From assembly GCA_022376515.1 (NCBI GenBank), contig WTXI01000063.1, forward strand, positions 124,001 through 188,000: a stretch of 64,000 bases of DNA, read 5' to 3'. Below the pieces are notes generated by a model. That model was not told the origin of the DNA. It ran no database searches and was given only the letters and a program-made list of their open reading frames with translations. The position numbers and the translations under genes were made by a program. Of this stretch, positions 24,057 through 35,268 are shown piece by piece. Source of the DNA: Lactifluus volemus (taxonomy: Eukaryota; Basidiomycota; Agaricomycetes; Russulales; Russulaceae). Each line of letters opens with the position of its first letter. The stretch's first letter is position 1.

Positions 24057-25815
24057 ATTTTCTCTTTCGTGACTCGAGAAAGTGGATGGGAGTTTGTTCC
24101 GGTGGAGGTATGAGCCCCATTGCTTTTAACAATGTCATCACGTGTGTCGCAGAGTCTGTGCGTCCTTTGCCGGGGTCGGTCTGCTGATCAGGAACCGGGA
24201 GTACGGTCTGCCGGTTACCGTCCCGTCTCGGCCATTCGCCTGCTATTACGCCTTACGCAGAGTTTCCCTGAGTCCCTGAACCTGGACTAGAACAAACGTG
24301 CTTCGGCTCTTCTTCAAGCGCTGGTAACCCAAGCCAAGAATAACAAGGTACATAACACGCAAGTGCGGCACCAGCTGGGATTGTAACCAGGTGACTAGTA
24401 CTGTAAATTCCCTCTGTCCAAACCCAAATCTAAATATTTACACTTCTCCTCGCCACGATGGACAATCAACTGAACTTGCTCTATAAAGGTACACCCGCGG
24501 CCCCGTCGTCCGCCCGGTGGTTATGGTTATCGCGGTTCACCCCAGATTTTGAATTGGTTTCTACCTTCGTCGCCTAGTTCATTCATTCTTGTGCTTGAGG
24601 GTATTTTTGGGGGTACAACATGCTATTGCGGAGTCCAGCCCCTAATACAGTACTACAATGAAAGCCTCCGTGATTGATTGAGCCTCGCAGATAACAATGG
24701 GGTAGATGCACCTATACAGTTGACATACAATATCCACTACACGGTAATGATACTTTCCGTGAAGAACCAAATCTGCGTTTCATTGTTTATCTGGGGCGGA
24801 TACCTTCAACCTCGGTGATTATCTGACGATGATCACCGCTCGACTCCCGATAAGATTTTAACGGCAAAGAGTGGTTTAGGGCCTGGCGTTGGATCCTGTC
24901 ATCACATTCTAGATCACACGCACTTGTCCGTGAATGTATTACTAAAATATGCTAGTGTCGTACTCCCTTGCCAGTCCCTGCTGCTAAGAACGCTAGTGTT
25001 GTCGAGCACCCGCGCGAGGGTCAAACCATCTTAGGAACGAAGGTGTCGACTGATGGCGGCGATCACCCTGTCCTTGACTCGGACGCGATAGCGGCACGGC
25101 TCTTTGCATCGCAACCCGCTATAAAGCACGCGCATACCCAGTACCCGTCGTCTTTGCGGGCAATCTGATTTGTCCTGCATCTCGTTCTGGATCACACGCA
25201 CTTGCCCCCGTGACCTTGTCCTAGACGCGGTAGCGCTACGGCACTTTGCATCGCATTCCGTGATTGTGTCGCACATGCTCGTTACAGGAGAAATTTGCGT
25301 CTGAAGTCAACGTAAGTAGCGTCAAATGGACTAGGGGATAGTGTCTTTTCGCCTCATGTTTGGGAAATTTTTTTTGAGGGAATCCATGTTCCGCACTTCC
25401 ATTGAGTCCCGACCTTTGCGCGAGTATAAACCTGACGCCTTTATGTGTGTCCGTCTGTTCGAACCATCAAGTCTCAAATGCGGGGGTTGGACCAGCTCCA
25501 AAGAGCCAATCAGCAATTGCGGGCCCGGCTGGTTTCGTTCAGAGCAGTCAGAAATAACGGAACTACCCATTGCGTACGTCGTAATACGTGTCAATTTTCC
25601 ATGTCAGCACAATGATGTCGTTATTGGCAAGAAGCGACTGCCATCCTGTCATCTTGACAACTTTGGTTAAAATAGATATTAGGGGATAGACTTCGAGCCA
25701 ATTATAGCGGATGATGCGAGACCATTGAGTAAGCGCACTGTTTAGATGCACGTGCTAGGTTTATCGAGTCAAGAATAGCAGGTTCGGTGGACGGCCGTAT
25801 GTAGACAAGTCGATA
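24057..25815. other. gene-poor stretch with imperfect direct repeats
   Basis: No gene is supported. It holds a TATAAA at 24482 with no credible downstream gene. It also holds two pairs of imperfect direct repeats (listed separately). The open frame at 25341-25670 (+) lacks an ATG at its 5' end and any motif. Confidence 0.45.
24909..25260. repeat. imperfect direct repeats
   Basis: The 25 bp around GATCACACGCACTTG at 24909-24933 recurs at 25187-25213. A 45-50 bp block with a TTTGCATCGCA core at 25069-25119 recurs at 25216-25260 with about 75-80 percent identity by eye. The blocks alternate, so an old local duplication of a short unit with later drift is likely. Confidence 0.55.
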
Positions 25816-26448
25816 TCAAGGTTTTACGTAGAAGTCATATTGGGCAATCATCCATACAAGTGAGGTGGCTGCGATAAGACAAGGTGGTGAGGTCAAAAAT
25901 AAGTTAAGATCAAGATGCGATACCCACTAGCCACTATGACAGGTGAAAGGACAGGTATACCGATCCTTGAGGTGCGAAAGATGAGGATCTCCGAGGAGAA
26001 GTGGGCAAAAGCGAACAGGTAGGTGAGCAACGCCATGTCGTAGATTCTTAAAAATAACGTGATACTTGAACAAGGGGAACATAGTGGTATGTGAATGTCA
26101 CATACGCTTTATTGTGGATGTTGTAGGCTGCGTACAACCGCACCACAGACGCGGTGAGTGTCCAGATACCAAACGTACGGGCCTGCAACGGTGTCACTGG
26201 GAAGGTTTAATAGATACTAACGTTGGGCGATGTAGTCCACAGAAAGTACCTGGCTGTTCTTTGGGGACATTGTCGTACAGGCGTTTTGTGAGTTGGAGAG
26301 TGAGGAAATTCTGTACGGTATTAAAGAGAGCCGTAGTAGCTATGATAGCTTGCCAAATCGGAAGGTTTCCGTCGCCTTGAGGAAGGACTAGAAAAGGGGA
26401 TTCAGTTAAAAGTTGCTGTCTATGAGCATTGGGCTTACAGTTGGCCAT
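25816..26448 (-). CDS. ERG28: ERG28, ergosterol-synthesis scaffold protein
   Basis: A small gene from ATG 26448 to TGA 25818-25816 in five exons. The first exon is only 10 bp (26448-26439), giving MAN plus one base, and joins FLPQGDGNLPIWQAIIATTA. Further blocks are LFNTVQNFLTLQLTKRLY, TPLQARTFGIWTLTASVVRL, AAYNIHNKAIYDMALLTYLF, AFAHFSSEILIFRTSRIG and the C-terminal TSLVWMIAQYDFYVKP. These match the ERG28 family along its whole length, with four hydrophobic segments. ERG28 is an endoplasmic-reticulum membrane protein that tethers the C-4 demethylation enzymes ERG25, ERG26 and ERG27. It is divergent from the Ser/Pro-rich gene, with 92 bp between start codons and two CACGTG sites. No frame break was seen. 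Confidence 0.9.
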
Positions 26449-26495
26449 GTTCGCCACGGGCTCAAGTGGCTCACTACTGGCCGGCTGGTTGTGTC

Positions 26496-26523
26496 CACGT
26501 GCTACACGAATAACGGTCACGTG
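26496..26523. promoter_or_regulatory. paired CACGTG sites in a bidirectional promoter
   Basis: Two CACGTG palindromes (26496-26501 and 26518-26523), 22 bp apart start to start, between the divergent ERG28 and Ser/Pro-rich genes. CACGTG is the binding core of bHLH factors, including the sterol regulator SREBP family and CBF1. A role in ERG28 control is inferred. Confidence 0.45.
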
Positions 26524-26540
26524 AAGGCGGATCCAATGAA

Positions 26541-29500
26541 ATGGCTCACCAGCCGGCCGTGGGAAAGGCTGAAAGAAGGATAGGGCCGTCCCCCGTCGTT
26601 GTCAAACCATCTCACAGCCCGACGACGTCGACGACAGTCATGGCCGCGTCGTCGGCAACGCTGCCTCCCCTATCCTCCACTCCTCACACAGTTCACCGTA
26701 CTGATTCTCTCGGTAGCAACGTCAGTGCTGGCAGCGTTACTTCCCTGTCGCGTCGACCGCGTACCAAAGGCCGCCCACGCGCTGTCACAGTGTCCTCCCG
26801 TCGAGACAGGAGCCCTGCGAGTAACAGAGGCCTTGAGGCTCAAATGGCAACGGCTGATGAGCTGCTTGCTGAGTCCCCCTCTCTTCTTCCTACAATGTCA
26901 CCCGATGGCTCGCCCTCGGCGGCCGCGCCTTCCCGTCCCCCGCGCTCGCCCCTACGCGTAGCGACACTACTGCAAGACAATATTTCTCACCCAGATATTG
27001 TACCTAGCCCAGGCTGGAAAGCGATGGATGACATGGAGAGCTCGTGGCGGTCTCGAGCTATAAAGATTGAGCATTCAACAGTACGTATCAACCTTCCCCT
27101 CTCGTTAAAAAAAAAACGCTAATGTTTATTTCTTTAGCCGCCGCGGCGCAAACGCGGGTCGAGCGTCCCCCGTGATGCCTTTCGTCTGTCATCCTCGTCG
27201 TCAGGGCACACCAATGCCTTTTTTACTACCCTCGGCGAAATGCAGACTATGCCCCATTTCACCTCACTTCGGGAGGCTCGCCAGCGACTTCGAGAGTCCA
27301 GTCAGACGTTCCAATCTGGCACAGCGTCTTCTGTGTATCCGCTGTCTTCATCCACTATTTCTGGCACCGAGTCACCTTCCTCACCGCGTTCCATCGTCGA
27401 CTCCTTCCAGGACAATCATATCTCGTCCGTTGACCCAGATGAACCATATGACGAGTATCAGGTGTTTCGCACAGATGACGTTTCGTATCGGCTTCGTCTT
27501 CTGCTCAGCAACAACTATTTTTTACCGCCTGCCCACTCCAAGCCATCGCCCTCCGATTTTGCGTCTCCCGTCGCGGCGTCTTCCAAGAAGCCGGCGAAGT
27601 CTGTTGGCCCAGCCTTTTTGGATATCTTTCGTGTGGGGAAGACGCGTCCGAAGCCAAACTCGCCGACTGGTCACGTCACTCAAGTTGGCCCACCGAGGCT
27701 CAGGACCACTGCAGATTCGACTATTGCATCATCGCGGACGCCAAAATCTCATGCGGACCCAGTCCCACGTGGCCCCGTTACCCCTACCTTAGCCGGACAT
27801 GCTTCACGAGTGGCTGTAGTCCGCGAGAAGGTCGACGACTTGGCGTTGGCTGCAGCGCAGGCTGAGCAAGAGCTCAAGATGCGAGTTGATCCGAAACAAC
27901 AAGGCACCGAGCACATCAACGACTATATCGATCCAACGGATGCCGTTGATCTTCCGCCGCCCTCTGAAAATTCGCCGTTTGCATTCCAAGCATCGGCACT
28001 GCGAGGTTTGGGAGTTGAAAGTTCCCTTGGTGCTGCGGTGCTTGCAGAGCGTTTGCCTCCCGGTAGCCCTGGTCTCTGGTCTCTAGACCCAGATGAAGAG
28101 GCGTGGCGCAAGGCACTGTTAAAGGAGGCCGTGGATCATTCTCTTAACAACACCCCCTCCCATTCGTTTCACACATCATCCCACGCGACAATGTCTTCTT
28201 CGGGAAGTATGGGGCCGTCTTTTGCTCTGTCTAGTTCGAGTCCGGGCACAAGGACATCGACTCCGAGCGTGAAACGGAACCTGGGCCAGCGTATCATGGA
28301 ACTTCTGGAGGAGCAGCACGAAGAAGTCATACTCCAGTCCTCAACCGTTTCTCCTGGGGAGGTACTGTCTATCCCAGAGTCACAACCGCGAGGACGAATA
28401 GTCTCAACAGCGTCGCACGCCAGTCAACCCCCTCTTCGTGCTGAGACTCCGGCCGAACTGCAAACCGCGCTTCCACCTCCACCGCGAACCCCTGCGAAAC
28501 TTCCGCGTTCTGCTACATCGTCAGAATCGCAGGATCACTCGCATCGAGCAAGCCAGGTCTCCACATCTACGCTCCGAAAGACGACGTCGTCACCTATGCT
28601 TCAATTTTGGCATGACGGTGCAGCCCGGCGAAGTCGCGCTGTCGTGTCCATGACACCTCCACTACTTCCCAGAGGCCGTGCTTCGTCTGTCGTAACATCG
28701 CCTGGTAGCTTCATGGCCAGAGACAGCATGACGAGTGGTTCACACTATTCAGTGCAAGAACCCGAGTCTTCAGAGCACATGGCAGACCCGGAAACCTTCG
28801 ACACTCGACCATCACTTTCCTCTCTGCTCAGTCGGCCATCTGTGTCTGAGTATTCTCAAATCTCCCCAACTGTCTCCGCCTTCAACGATGGTCACTTTGG
28901 GACAGTTGATCCCATGAGGGGGAGTACGGACCTAGATGATGACGTGGATGCAGGAGATGCTACCGAATCATCTGACGATGAGGAGCCGACGCGCCATCTG
29001 TCTCCACCTCCCAGAACATCTTCTTCGCTAGCGATACATTCTCTCCACCCTCCTCCGCGCTTCTCTTCATCTAGGGGACCATCCCCAACCCTATCTTTGC
29101 CCCAACCCGTTCCTGACCCGCGCCCGTCTATATCTTCCTCCGACCCTGGCTCCGAAAGACCGTCTGCATACGCCACTGCGGTAGAACTGCCTGATAGTAT
29201 CGCTCTGCAGCCTGGTATACCGTCTGTTCTTGTCGGGGAACATGACACGGTCACGCGCCGGGAACGTTAGAGTTGTCTATCCCACCCTCCATGCATAACG
29301 AACCACCGCCAGCCTCTCCGCGCGAGTTCTTCGACCAAATTCAAGAGGAACACGATGTCATGAATGACTGGGAGTCGTCGGATGAGAGTGACGAGGATAT
29401 GAATAACTCTGTGTACGTTGAGGCGACCGGACGCTCGACTCCACATGGGTCCTCGCAAGGCCATTCTTCTGTTATGCACCTTCCTGGGATGGCTTCTACT

Positions 29501-29850
29501 CCATCTGTGTCCGCTACGCTGTCCCGTGACGACTTATCTATGGGTACCGCCAGCTCACATCCGGTTGGCAACGTTACGCGTCCTCCGATTTATTTCAAGG
29601 ATTCGCAGGGCGATCATCCGCTGTCGAGTTATGATCTCTATCGACTAACACGGGCAGCAGGAGCATCATCGTCTCGGGGTCCTTCAGACCCCAGGCTCGA
29701 GGTGGTAATGGGGAGGAAAAGATTCACACGAAGAGGGAGGGCCGAACACCCTCAATGATGCGTTTGGATGGGTTGATGTTACAGCACATAGAAGCAGAGC
29801 GGGGTACTCTGAGCCGCATAGCTAGGACTGTGAAGGACGCCAACTCGTAG
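26541..29850 (+). CDS. large Ser/Pro-rich protein of unknown function
   Basis: ATG 26541 begins MAHQPAVGKAERRIGPSP. One clear intron (about 27081-27138) leads into PPRRKRGSSVPRDAFRL. The frame then stays open for more than 2 kb. The protein is about 1,070 residues, mostly disordered and rich in Ser, Pro, Thr and Arg. It has folded-looking islands: LGEMQTMPHFTSLREARQRL, then DDVSYRLRLLLSNNYFLPP (a likely short linear or helical conserved block), DPDEEAWRKALLKEAVDHSL, and a C-terminal helix MMRLDGLMLQHIEAERGTLS. The frame must shift by one base near 29268 (after VTRRER) and again near 29690 to reach that C-terminal helix. The conserved helix ends at TAG 29848-29850. Regularly spaced Ser-Pro motifs suggest phosphorylation. 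I do not recognise the family. Confidence 0.7.
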
Positions 29851-30133
29851 ATTTGTTATTTCGTATGGTATACCCTGGTTGGTTTGGACACATTCCCTTT
29901 TTTTTTATTCACTTTGACCTACCTTTGATACTCTGCCATGCAGGGTTAGTACTGTCCATTATCGACCTTCCCTGTACTATCTAATTGTTTGTTTTTATTT
30001 ATCATAACACCAACAGCTTTGGAATGACAACTGGTTTCGTGTTCCAGAAAAAGTCGAACGTGTGACAGTTACGTGACAACTGATGTGACCATTTGCCCGC
30101 ACAACTGCAACATCATCACTTCTCCAAAAAGTC

Positions 30134-30763
30134 ATGTTGCGCCTCGCACTGCGTTCTACTCGTGCATATGCGCGTACTAGCGTGATTCCCTCCTCGTCTC
30201 GCTTCGTACTCTATCTACCAGCACTATTCGTCACTCTGACGACCACCATGCGGCTGCACCGTCAATCTATGGTGTCGGTGCAAAGCCCGGCGAGATCCCA
30301 ACGGACGAGGCTCAGTCCACTGGCCTGGATCGTGTGCAAGTTCTCGGTTGTTTAGAGGGCGTAGACGTTTTCGATCTTGAACCGTTGGATTCGAGCCGCA
30401 TTGGCACCCTCGCTGATCCTATCAAAGTTTTCTCCGCGTCCGTGTCTTTCCTTTTGCTATCTTACCGTCCCCACTTGACTCGTCGTCGTTTTTTGCTTTT
30501 GTTCCGCTTACAGGACACCGAGCGCATCGTCGGATGCACCGGCGCACCCGCTGACTCTCATGACCTCCTGTGGTTCCGCGTGACTACCGAGAAGACGTCG
30601 CGGTGCCCAGAGTGCGGCTCTGGTGCGTACCTTTTTTTCTCGTTGTCCTCCGTTTTCCACGAGACTGACGTAGTTCATAGCCTACGCCATTGATTTCGCA
30701 CCCGAGGCATCCGTTGTGTCGGAAGTTGCCCCTCAAGAGCCGGCGCTTGCGCATGGGCACTAA
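30134..30763 (+). CDS. COX4: cytochrome c oxidase zinc-binding subunit (COX4, mammalian Vb)
   Basis: Exons 30134-30441, 30514-30622 and 30681-30763. It is a nuclear-coded subunit of respiratory complex IV in the mitochondrial inner membrane. The N-terminus MLRLALRSTRAYARTS is a typical matrix-targeting sequence. The mature part shows PTDEAQSTGLDR, GVDVFDLEPLDSSRIGTLAD, IVGCTGAPADSHDLLWFRV and SRCPECGSAYAIDF. The last two supply the zinc ligands (C of VGC, CPEC). One base appears to be missing near 30205, between the targeting sequence (SSSRFV) and STSTIRHSDD; the rest is in one frame. Introns are 72 and 58 bp. Length and ending match fungal orthologues. Confidence 0.9.
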
Positions 30764-33093
30764 ACGGGAATGAACGGGCACTAACATAGACCGACGCGTG
30801 TAAATAATGCATGTCGTTCAAATCCTTTTCTTTCCCGCTTTTTCTTCTCTTCTATCCCGGTGATCGCGATCCACATGTACTGCGGAGTGCCAGCTGGTTG
30901 CCCCGCTGCCCTTTCTCTAAATCTGTGAGAAGTTCGACGTGGCTATCTTTTGGTTTCATGCGCCTGAAACTCGTGACCGTTGGAGGTATCAAGACACCAC
31001 AAAGGTTTTCTTGTTCCTTATCGGGCTGGCCAACGGTTCCGCCGGCGGCTACTGCGATAGTCATTCATGCGAACTATATAATGGTGTCCGCGGCAGTGTT
31101 CTGACCAGATGGCGATATTCCAAATTTGACAACGTTTCAATTCTCCTTTTGTCCGATCATCGCCCCATTCATGACCCCTGGTCATGGATATTGAGATGCT
31201 CGAGTTCGTGATGTTGGAACACTGCCTGCATTATTTGTCTCTAACAGGTATGGGACGAGCTAAATCAAGGTTTTAGAATTATCCCTATCTCGACACAGCC
31301 ACGGTTGTCACGGTTGTCATTGGTCAAGATGCCTCCTATCCTTAGAGACCATCAGGAATATCAATCGCCGCTTGTCTGCGGCGTTAAGGGAGTCCAGTGC
31401 AGATACAAGCTCAAGCTGTATCGATTGTTCATTCGCCGGATTTAGGAATGGCCTATGACATTGTATCGGCTCAACCCCCGCATTTGTGGTCTCAGCCCAA
31501 GGTTCGCCAGTCCTGTCGTAACCTTTGTCCCTTGTTTCCTCCCTTCTTTATATACAAAGTGATTAAGAAGGCGAGTCGGTAAGTGAGTTCTCGATGTGCG
31601 GGAAGGACGCTGAACTGTGCTACCACTATTGTCAAGCGCGCTATAGCGAGGGCAAGGATAGGTCATACTCCGCGGAAACACAAATGAAACCCCCGCACCG
31701 ACAACCAGGTGTACAAGTGCGGAGCAAAACAAGGCGTCGCTTGAGATCATTCCACCCACCCGAGTGTGTGAGTGAGACCCAGACTGGAACGAAGCGCAAC
31801 ATGAAACACAACGAGAGTTCCCTACCCATATGGTATGAAGATGTACAAGTGGGGCCCGAATGCCGAGGATTCTACATCCAACGTAACTACGATATGCCAC
31901 GCGACATCAGCCTACCTTCTTCCCCTCCTTTTTTTTGGCGATTGATAACGACGACAATCATCGCCACGGACACCAGGGTGTTCGGACGTCGCCTCGATGT
32001 AGAGGTGGTAGATACCACCGACACGGCAACGATGTACGGCTGTCCCCGCCCACTCTTTACCACCACCCCAGACATGGAATTATTCCTATCTTGCTACCTC
32101 TGAGGGGCAAATGATATCGATCAGGATGATCATAATATATCTCGTTAGTATTCTGCACCAAGGCGACAGAACGACCATTGAGTGGCCCTACCCAACGCCA
32201 ACTGTATGCGGCACCGGCTCACCCTGAGAGTTGCAATAATATTTGCGCTTGCTTCTTCAATACTCTACTCAGCCGGACACCTTGGATACTCATACCCAAT
32301 GCTTCTGAGCACAAGCTGAGTGTGCTCTGCGAATAGAAAGCCCCCCTCAGCTAAGTAACCACCACAAGTGCATGACAACGGTTACCACATGCTAGCCGAT
32401 GAATCAATCGAAGATTAAGATTAGATGCCTTTGACAAATCATAAATGAGCCAAGCAAGTACTGGTTAGGTGCGCGATCCACTACGAGGACATCGTTCATA
32501 GCAATGTCGGTAGAAGATACCTCAGGGTCCCACATCCTGTCCCGACTCGGAGGATTGGACAACTCGAAACAAGGTCATTCACCCCCGGCCGCTTAACTTG
32601 AGCGGGTAGCGAACTATACGTATGGCCCTGCGGCAGTGCCGCTTGAGTCCCACCGTCATACAGTACAGTAAGTGGAAAAAGTCCGTCCCAGAGCCGCGCA
32701 AGACTTCGATTCTGTTACTAGTAGGTAACCTGGTTACTATCCCTTGTGCAAGAAACAAAAAGAAGTTCAATGTTCAAGCGACGTACTGACGCCGGTTGAT
32801 TGTATGTTACAGATTTCTCGCTTCGTGCCAGTGACTGACCAGACAAGACCCGAGGCGGTGCCTCTCATAGGACATCTACATTCCTGTTCTCTGCCTGTAT
32901 AAAGTCTTGTCCAGGATACCGATGCCTCGGATCTAATCTTTTCAAACAACCAGCCTCAGGGTTTTCGTTGAACGGCCCTCTTTATCAGCTCCCTCCGACC
33001 AGGCGTCGCTTCACTGCCAGCGCTGGTTTCGCTCTTTACTGTTTCACGACTCCTGATTATACAACGTTCCTCGTCAATCTCGTTTCATTCGTG
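30764..33093. other. gene-poor stretch, no supported gene
   Basis: About 2.3 kb. The longest frame (31594-32103, +, starts with ATG, 169 codons) has no motif and overlaps a comparable frame on the other strand. TATAAA at 32898-32903 lies about 190 bp before the next start codon and may serve that gene. Confidence 0.45.
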
Positions 33094-34907
33094 ATGCGCA
33101 GGACATTTTTCACTCTTACGGTATTGTCGGTGTTCAAGTTCTCCCTGTCTGGTCCCGTGCTCGGGCGCATACTCTGGGCAGAGCGAGATGGACCCGGAGA
33201 GCCTGGCGTTCTTCGGCGGCCTCGGAGATTTGGTCGGGAACACCCCCCAGTACTACTATTAATCGATGATATCTCTAACGCTTGCCCTGGCGCGGTTTGT
33301 GGGACACTTGGAGGTGGTGACGTCGCCCCTCTCTTTGCTCTCGCGTCGCGTCCGCGCAACAAGACTATGAAGATGCTATCACCGGCGAGTGACAACGTTC
33401 TGCAGAGTATTTCGTACAGCTAACTTGTGGGTTAGATGCCAACAGGCAATTTGATGCTGCAATGCAGGCGAATATGATTGCCCTCGGGCAGATATATCGA
33501 AAAACCGAAATGAATACACCTCCGGTATGTTCTCTAGTGGGAAACCACGGCACATCTGACATGCATTTCCACTATCAGGACTTCACCGTAATCCCACCTG
33601 TAAATCGGAATTCTGCATTCTGTCTGAATGCACCCGCTATATCCCGGGGCTCAACGGTCTCGTTCAGGGTCAAGATCCGAAAAATGACCCTAACACATTC
33701 TTCGACCCGGCGAATGGTAAAACTGTCCTGAAAAGGTCTCAAGAAAATACCGACCCTTTCAATGGAACGCCAGTTCATGGGAGCATATCAACAGTCCAGG
33801 TGCGGTTCCTATGGCATCGCCGGTTTCTGGCGTATGCCTTCATTTGTCCTTCGTTTTAATCACTCCTCCAGAAGCGTGTATCTTCTCCGCCCGTTGGTTC
33901 TACTCCTACTGGAAACGGAAGCATCGGAAACTTTGGAAAATGCTCTGTTCCCCAGATTGAATTCGGTGCTAAATTTGACGGTCGCCGTGAAACTAGCTTC
34001 CGACCCGTCGACCCGAGTCAGTGCTGTGAATCGTTTCACCATCAATAAACTTATCATAGTACTATCGCTCTTCAGAGTCATATGCACACGGCTCTGCTCA
34101 AAACATTGATAATATCTCAAAATTCATATGCGATACTCTTGTTAACTCCTGCGGCGCTGACCAAACTGCACGAAATACCTGCGCGTCGGCATTAGTGGCT
34201 GCCGACAGCGCGCCCCAAAAGACAGGCGGACAAGCTGATGCGTTTAATGCAGTTTTCGGCATCAGAACTAATTTCAACGCCATCCAACCCCTGGATGATC
34301 ATGGAAACCCAATCGGCGGTGTCCCTTCCTCTTCCCCTACTGCTACCGGGACTCCGAGCCAGAGTCAGGCTCCCAACTTCGGGAAGTGCACAACACCGCA
34401 GATCAAGTTTGCTGTCGGCCTTGATCGCAGGAAGGAGACCGCGTTTGCACCTATTGACCCAAGTTCGTGATATTCGTCGCCTTGCTCTAAAATAGTCCAC
34501 CCACGTTCATGGCCCAGTATCGTACCCCCATGGCTCCGCAGACAACAGTGGCGTCATCACTCAATTTATTTGCCTCGAGCTGACGAACACCTGTGGAGCA
34601 AACCAAGCGGCTAAAGACTTGTGTACCAAGGCCGAAACTGCCGCAAATGCCGCGACTCCGCTAACAGGCGAGCAAGCTGACGGTTCGTGTGTGTCATTCA
34701 CGCCTTCACCTCGCTTATGCCTCGCTAGCCTTCAACAACGTTTTTGGAATAAAAACCAACTTTGCGGCCGTTACCCCTATCGATAACACGGGTAAACCTG
34801 TAGTGACTAATGCTCGCCGTGCTATCCTTGCTGCTGTAATTTATCTCCTTCCTCTCCACGGCCAGGTTACTGAAGATCGTAATTTAGCCCACAGGCCGAA
34901 AGCGTAG
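33094..34907 (+). CDS. secreted protein with two tandem copies of one domain
   Basis: A probable split gene. The ATG at 33094 opens MRRTFFTLTVLSVF, a plausible signal peptide, though the exons between 33130 and 33430 are uncertain. Next come DANRQFDAAMQANMIALGQI and a Cys-rich block (NPTCKSEFCILSECTRYIPG). Then one domain is present twice, at about 33930-34320 and 34372-34800. Each copy contains NFGKC, an 'FDGRRETSF' or 'LDRRKETAF' motif, HGSA, an 'FIC-x8-CGA' cysteine pattern, and 'QADAFNxVFGIxTNFxA'. A Ser/Thr/Pro linker separates the copies. Introns interrupt both copies at the same place (after R/ID-PS), which supports domain duplication inside the gene. Function is unknown; the composition and signal suggest a cell-surface or secreted role in Agaricomycetes. 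Confidence 0.65.
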
Positions 34908-35110
34908 CAGCATGCCAGCTCTTCGTGGCAGAAATGAACGGAAGTATAACGGGCAGACTCGGAGCATCTGGGCCCGTACTCGGCGCCGTAAATGGCGCTC
35001 GAGGATGAGTGGTAAATTAGCTTCCAATACACCGTAGAATTCTAATACAATGTACCGATGCTGTGAATGCGAATGTCGAGGTGAGGATAATGCAGTGTGA
35101 CGCGACACGA

Positions 35111-35128
35111 TGACGTCATCGCTGATGA
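35111..35128. promoter_or_regulatory. CRE-type site upstream of amino acid permease
   Basis: TGACGTCATCGCTGATGA, a perfect TGACGTCA palindrome with a 3' extension, 140 bp before the permease ATG. The same 18-mer with one change is found at 39098. ATF/CREB bZIP factors bind TGACGTCA. Confidence 0.5.
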
Positions 35129-35268
35129 AGACAGTCGCGATTCCGGGAGTAAAGTCAGCAAAGGAACGGTCGCGCAATTGATGTTGATGTTGTGAATGTC
35201 CATGCTCTCAGTTATGCACACGTTCTCTTCTCTTTTCATCACCACCCTGTTACCTGTAGTTCCCAGAA

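Noticed and set aside
25341..25670. 109-codon plus-strand frame
   Set aside because: No ATG at the 5' end and no recognisable domain.
31594..32103. 169-codon plus-strand frame
   Set aside because: It begins with ATG, but an equally long frame lies on the other strand and neither has a motif or intron signals.
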